DNA from: Seminavis robusta
Lineage: Eukaryota; Bacillariophyta; Bacillariophyceae; Naviculales; Naviculaceae
DNA length: 64,000 bases
Assembly: GCA_903772945.1 (NCBI GenBank)
Contig: CAICTM010000217.1
Location: forward strand, 1 to 64,000
Direction of reading: 5' to 3'
In this document: piece by piece, positions 61,549-64,000 of the stretch
How the letters are laid out: every line of letters starts with the position of its first letter
Position numbering within the stretch: position 1 is the first letter of the stretch
Notes under the pieces: model-generated
Seen by the model: the letters and a program-made list of their open reading frames with translations, nothing else
Told to the model about the DNA's origin: nothing
Databases searched by the model: none
Program-made: the position numbers and the translations under genes

Positions 61549-62361
61549 TTAGTGTCCTTCATCATGAGACCCAGGGCAGCCATTGTCACGTAGCCACTGA
61601 ATCACTTCGGTTTTGTTGCTTTTGTAGCTTCTTCTGGCAGCTGTACATGCCCGCTCATTCCATGGACAGCCATTTTCACGAGCCCACTTCAAAATTTCCA
61701 AATGACCATTATGAGTGGCAAAGGAACACACCCACGCATCCCATGGGCACCCATTTGAATGAGCCCATTTCAAAATATTCAAATGTCCACCTTCAGCAGA
61801 CCTGGCACATGTCCCTTCATCCCACGGACAAGCGTTTGCATGCAACCACTCTAAAACTTCCAAATGCCCACCTTTTCCAGCCATCTCACATGCGTCTCTA
61901 TCCCAAGGGCATCCATTTTCACGAGCCCACCTCAAAATATCCAAATGTCCACCTACAGCAGCACCCTCGCATGTATAATCATTCCATGGACACCCATTTG
62001 CACGAGCCGACTTCAGAATTTCCAAATGCCCACCTTTTGCAGCCGCCTCACATGTATCTTCATCTCAAGTCCCAAGGGCATCCATTTTCACGAGCCCACC
62101 TCAGCATATCCAAATGTCCATTTTTAGCAGCTTCACCACATGTCTTTTCATCCCATGGTACTAGTACTCTTTGTACAGCTGATTCATCTTTTTGTTGACA
62201 GCTCCTACAAAGGCATACTGACCAACACCAACAAGAGGTAGAACGACTTGGATCCAAATCTCATCATTGGCAAACAGAAGAGACTCGATAGGAGGAGACA
62301 GCTTCTGTTTCTTATTGCTATTGTTATTGTTGTTAGCATTGCTGCCATCAGGCAGCAGCAT
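61549..62361 (-). pseudogene. Decayed ankyrin-like repeat gene
   Basis: It starts with the family N-terminus (an Asn-rich leader, then WIQVVLPLVGVGQYAFVGAV and MNQLYKEY), but the frame ends right after KEY, where intact relatives continue with a spacer and several repeats. Reading resumes with WDEKTCGEAAKNGHLDMLRW in another frame and, after a second frame change near 62060, with five good repeats and the usual acidic end (SHDEGH). So an internal deletion of about 100 codons and at least two frame breaks separate it from the gene at 12607, to which its last units are close. Introns with good sites do not reconcile the frames. It is probably a recently lost family member. Confidence 0.65.
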
Positions 62362-62594
62362 TCATGGTGTGTGCGGCTAAATACTGCAGTGGCTGCCGCT
62401 GCGGTTGTGGTTGTGGTGTTGTGATTTTGCTTTGGCCATGCAGCTGCAGCAGGCCAGAAAGCTGCGCAAACAAAATCCAAATAGCTATCCAAATCCTTCC
62501 TGCGCGGTCCTCGACAACTTTGGTTAGAAAAAGCAAATTCATTCGTTCATCCCTTAATGCTCCGAAGTGTTACAGTACCACTTTCTCTCGTTCG

Positions 62595-62629
<35 letters not shown>

Positions 62630-62884
62630 CCAATGCAAATCCAGCAGCACAAACGATCGAGGGATCCTGAATGTGTTTTGGAACAATTGAAGATCCATGC
62701 ATGAACAACGATGAGGCTTCTGTCTTGTCATTATTACAGCTTTAGTTGTTGCTATCAGTATCGGATAGAGTGTCTCTTCCTGGTGATCTTGTCACTGACT
62801 GGGTTGCCTGAATGTTCCACGTTTTCGCCATCCTTGGCTGGATCGTCTCGAGATCTCCATCACTTATATACCGGTAGTGCCACC
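62362..62884. other. Divergent intergenic region with CATC microsatellite
   Basis: It lies between the decayed ankyrin gene and the pseudouridine synthase gene. The main feature is the (CATC)n tract at 62595-62632. Confidence 0.4.
62595..62632 (+). repeat. (CATC)n microsatellite
   Basis: About nine CATC units with one CGTC variant, non-coding. Confidence 0.9.
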
Positions 62885-64000
62885 ATGGATACCGGTACTG
62901 ACACAAGTGGCCATGCTGATGCTGACCCCCTGTTTACCGAGATTTCACCCACAGACTACTCTGGAGAGTTGCCGGATCGATTGGCGTATCCTCACTGGTA
63001 CCAACCTCATCCCGTCGCCGTCTTTGCCGCCAATGAGCTCCGAGCAGAGCTGCAAGATCCAACATCGCATTGGAGCAAGCATGACTTTGGTTTGAACACA
63101 AACACAACAAATGCCTCATCCGACAAAAATGCAGTAGGGAAAATGTTTGGCGTGCTTGTTGTCGTGGTCGATGATGACAATGAAAGTGAGCATGGAAAGC
63201 TGGGGTATCTCAAGGCCTTTTCGGGGACACTACAGAACACGGATGACGGCACTCCCCCAGGATTTTGTCCCATGATCTACGATCGGTTTGACATCGAAAG
63301 CTTTTATAAACAGGGAGAAGAAGCATTGAACGCCATGAACCGACAAGTGGAAGAACTAGAACAATCGCCCGAACGAAGGGAACGCAAGAAACAGGCGGCT
63401 GCCCTCCAACAACAAGCACAACAACAACTGGAAGAAGCTAGACAACATGGAAAGTCGCAAAAACGAGCACGACAACGGCAACGCCAAAAACTCAAAAAGA
63501 CATGCACACCCCAACAATACCAAGCTCACGAAGAACAGTTGTTGCAAGATGGAGCCAAGATTCAACTCTCCGAAAAAGCCCTCAAAACAATGTGGAAAGC
63601 AGAGCTCGAACAGGCACAACAATCTCTTCAGGAAATTGAAGATCGGATACAAGACTTGAAACAACGGCGCAAAAACACGTCCGCCCAGTTACAGAATCAA
63701 CTCTTTGACCGCTACCAATTCCTCAATCGACACGGGGACACCCAATCAGTATTGGACATTTTTGCCAAAACGCCCTTGCTACGACCCCCGGGAGGAGCTG
63801 GCGATTGTGCGGCGCCCAAACTCTTTCAGTATGCCTACAAGAAAGGATATCGGCCCATTGCCTTGGCGGAATTCTGGTGGGGCAAGTCCCCAGCGCTCGA
63901 GATTCGAAAACACAACTTTTACTATCCTGCTTGTCGGGGCAAGTGTCAGCCCATTCTGGAGCACATGCTACAGGGATGCCATGTCGAGGATAATCCACTG
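62885..64000 (+). CDS. RluA-family pseudouridine synthase, C-terminus beyond the window
   Basis: The frame is open from an ATG with an excellent context (gccaccATGGa) to the right edge; 372 residues are visible. The family isomerises uridine to pseudouridine in rRNA or tRNA. The visible part is the long N-terminal extension of the bacterial-type subgroup: ELPDRLAYPHWYQPHPVAVF, GKMFGVLVVVVDDD, GYLKAFSGTL, then PGFCPMIYDRFD, a long charged coiled coil (about 160-270), GAGDCAAPKLFQYAYKKGYR and LEIRKHNFYYPACRGKCQPI. These blocks match the RluA-like proteins of gamma-proteobacteria that carry a coiled coil before the catalytic domain. The catalytic domain with its essential Asp (HRLDxxTSG) should begin just past the window edge. 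Compartment is unclear; the first residues do not form an evident targeting peptide. Confidence 0.8.
   Translation, partial: MDTGTDTSGHADADPLFTEISPTDYSGELPDRLAYPHWYQPHPVAVFAANELRAELQDPTSHWSKHDFGLNTNTTNASSDKNAVGKMFGVLVVVVDDDNESEHGKLGYLKAFSGTLQNTDDGTPPGFCPMIYDRFDIESFYKQGEEALNAMNRQVEELEQSPERRERKKQAAALQQQAQQQLEEARQHGKSQKRARQRQRQKLKKTCTPQQYQAHEEQLLQDGAKIQLSEKALKTMWKAELEQAQQSLQEIEDRIQDLKQRRKNTSAQLQNQLFDRYQFLNRHGDTQSVLDIFAKTPLLRPPGGAGDCAAPKLFQYAYKKGYRPIALAEFWWGKSPALEIRKHNFYYPACRGKCQPILEHMLQGCHVEDNPL

Overview
The window looks like nuclear DNA of a diatom, probably a pennate one. Several things point that way. There are short GT-AG introns (mostly about 70-120 nt) and a plastid pre-sequence with an ASAF-like cleavage motif (18777). 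There are class C (GABA-B type) receptors in more than one copy, ankyrin-like proteins built on the ~26-residue '..ARENGCPWD..' unit, and fragments of protein families I recall as multi-copy in diatoms. The organism call is inference; no marker gene settles it.

Layout. 1-7120: a compact block of four long ORFs (an unknown protein cut by the left edge, a beta-rich unknown, a RusA-type Holliday-junction nuclease, and a tyrosine-recombinase-like protein with a coiled coil and Pro/Gln-rich tail) that looks like a recombinase-bearing mobile element. 7472-12139: a cluster of AATTTCA motifs, a class C receptor gene and a decayed EEF1A-lysine-methyltransferase-like gene. 12607-18234: an ankyrin/F-box-like gene and a decayed copy of a multi-copy diatom gene. 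18777-22433: a plastid-targeted protein and a tandem pair of small novel genes. 22867-32805: an OSCA/CSC1/TMEM63-type channel, a second class C receptor and an ALMT/FUSC-type transporter. 34285-43452: a secreted protein, a pepsin-like protease whose signal peptide needs a 13-nt first exon, an OB-fold-like small protein, DENR, and a SET-domain-like protein. 43468-48275: a second ankyrin gene, a minisatellite, a TTAA-ended inverted-repeat element and a group II truncated haemoglobin. 50279-60763: a 21-exon gene that I could splice through with every phase consistent, giving a 1738-residue secreted protein with three kringles and ephrin-receptor-like Cys repeats. A decayed antisense reverse-transcriptase element sits in its second intron. 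61549-62361: a decayed ankyrin gene. 62885 to the end: the start of an RluA-family pseudouridine synthase.

Most genes are independent housekeeping or sensory and membrane genes with no operon logic. Three features stand out: the recombinase/RusA element, the multi-kringle gene, and the tandem small-protein family. Coordinates of spliced genes cover the whole span from start to stop codon; exons are given in the text.
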